A stretch of 64,000 nucleotides of DNA, from positions 103,745-167,744 of the forward strand of contig WPHV01000015.1 of assembly GCA_009744235.1 (NCBI GenBank). The letters are read 5' to 3'. The notes under the pieces were generated by a model. The model ran no database searches. It was not told where the DNA came from and saw only the letters and a list, made by a program, of their open reading frames with translations. Source of the stretch: Gillisella vitis (GTDB lineage Bacteria > Pseudomonadota > Alphaproteobacteria > Rhizobiales > Rhizobiaceae). A program made the translations under genes and the position numbers. Shown piece after piece: positions 63,997 through 64,000 of the stretch (positions are counted from its first letter, which is position 1; each line of letters opens with the position of its first letter).

Positions 63997-64000
63997 TTAT

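Overview
The window is a gene-dense, GC-rich stretch of a chromosome-type replicon from a member of the Rhizobiaceae, most likely an Agrobacterium/Allorhizobium-like species. The support is the gbpR–chvE–gguA–gguB–gguC gene order known from Agrobacterium, a rhizobial RIME-like intergenic mosaic element, other small dispersed repeats, and an initiator tRNA whose anticodon stem carries A29:U41. I see no prophage, insertion sequence or CRISPR array.

Region 1 (1–7100, +) is a hexuronate/pectin catabolic block: the 3' end of uronate isomerase, a repeat-filled gap, then a tightly coupled operon kdgF–kduI–kduD–uxuB–uxuA–uxaA ending at a bidirectional terminator. It takes unsaturated uronates from pectin, and glucuronate/galacturonate, to 2-keto-3-deoxygluconate. 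Region 2 (7122–10149, –) is the proton-translocating transhydrogenase pntA–pntB.

Region 3 (10447–22900) is the LysR gene gbpR, divergent from the sugar-binding protein gene chvE and the gguAB transporter. It is followed by gguC, a pentonate/hexonate dehydratase, a sugar 1-dehydrogenase, an alpha-ketoglutarate semialdehyde dehydrogenase, dgoK and dgoA. Together these give uptake plus most of two routes: oxidative L-arabinose to alpha-ketoglutarate, and De Ley–Doudoroff galactose to pyruvate and glyceraldehyde 3-phosphate. Only a lactonase is missing.

Region 4 (23020–34400) holds a DUF454 membrane protein, a MITE-like repeat, and an EamA exporter divergent from a FadR-type GntR regulator. A perfect 23-bp inverted repeat ends exactly on the regulator's ATG. 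An MFS transporter and the bacterial alpha-2-macroglobulin/pbpC pair follow. Region 5 (34700–53460) starts with a transmembrane chemoreceptor and continues as a polysaccharide/nucleotide-sugar neighbourhood: UDP-glucuronate epimerase-like gene, five glycosyltransferases, a deacetylase, a nucleotide-sugar dehydrogenase and a methyltransferase. An Opp-type ABC importer operon lies inside it.

Region 6 (53551–64000) has the most unusual item: an ABC-exporter-like membrane protein whose nucleotide-binding domain has lost Walker A, Walker B and H-loop residues and contains a roughly 270-residue insertion repeating a Q-loop-like module. It is encoded just upstream of a stand-alone cyclic-nucleotide-binding protein. 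Then come sbcD–sbcC, a soluble chemoreceptor with an exact 90-residue tandem duplication, and the initiator tRNA gene.
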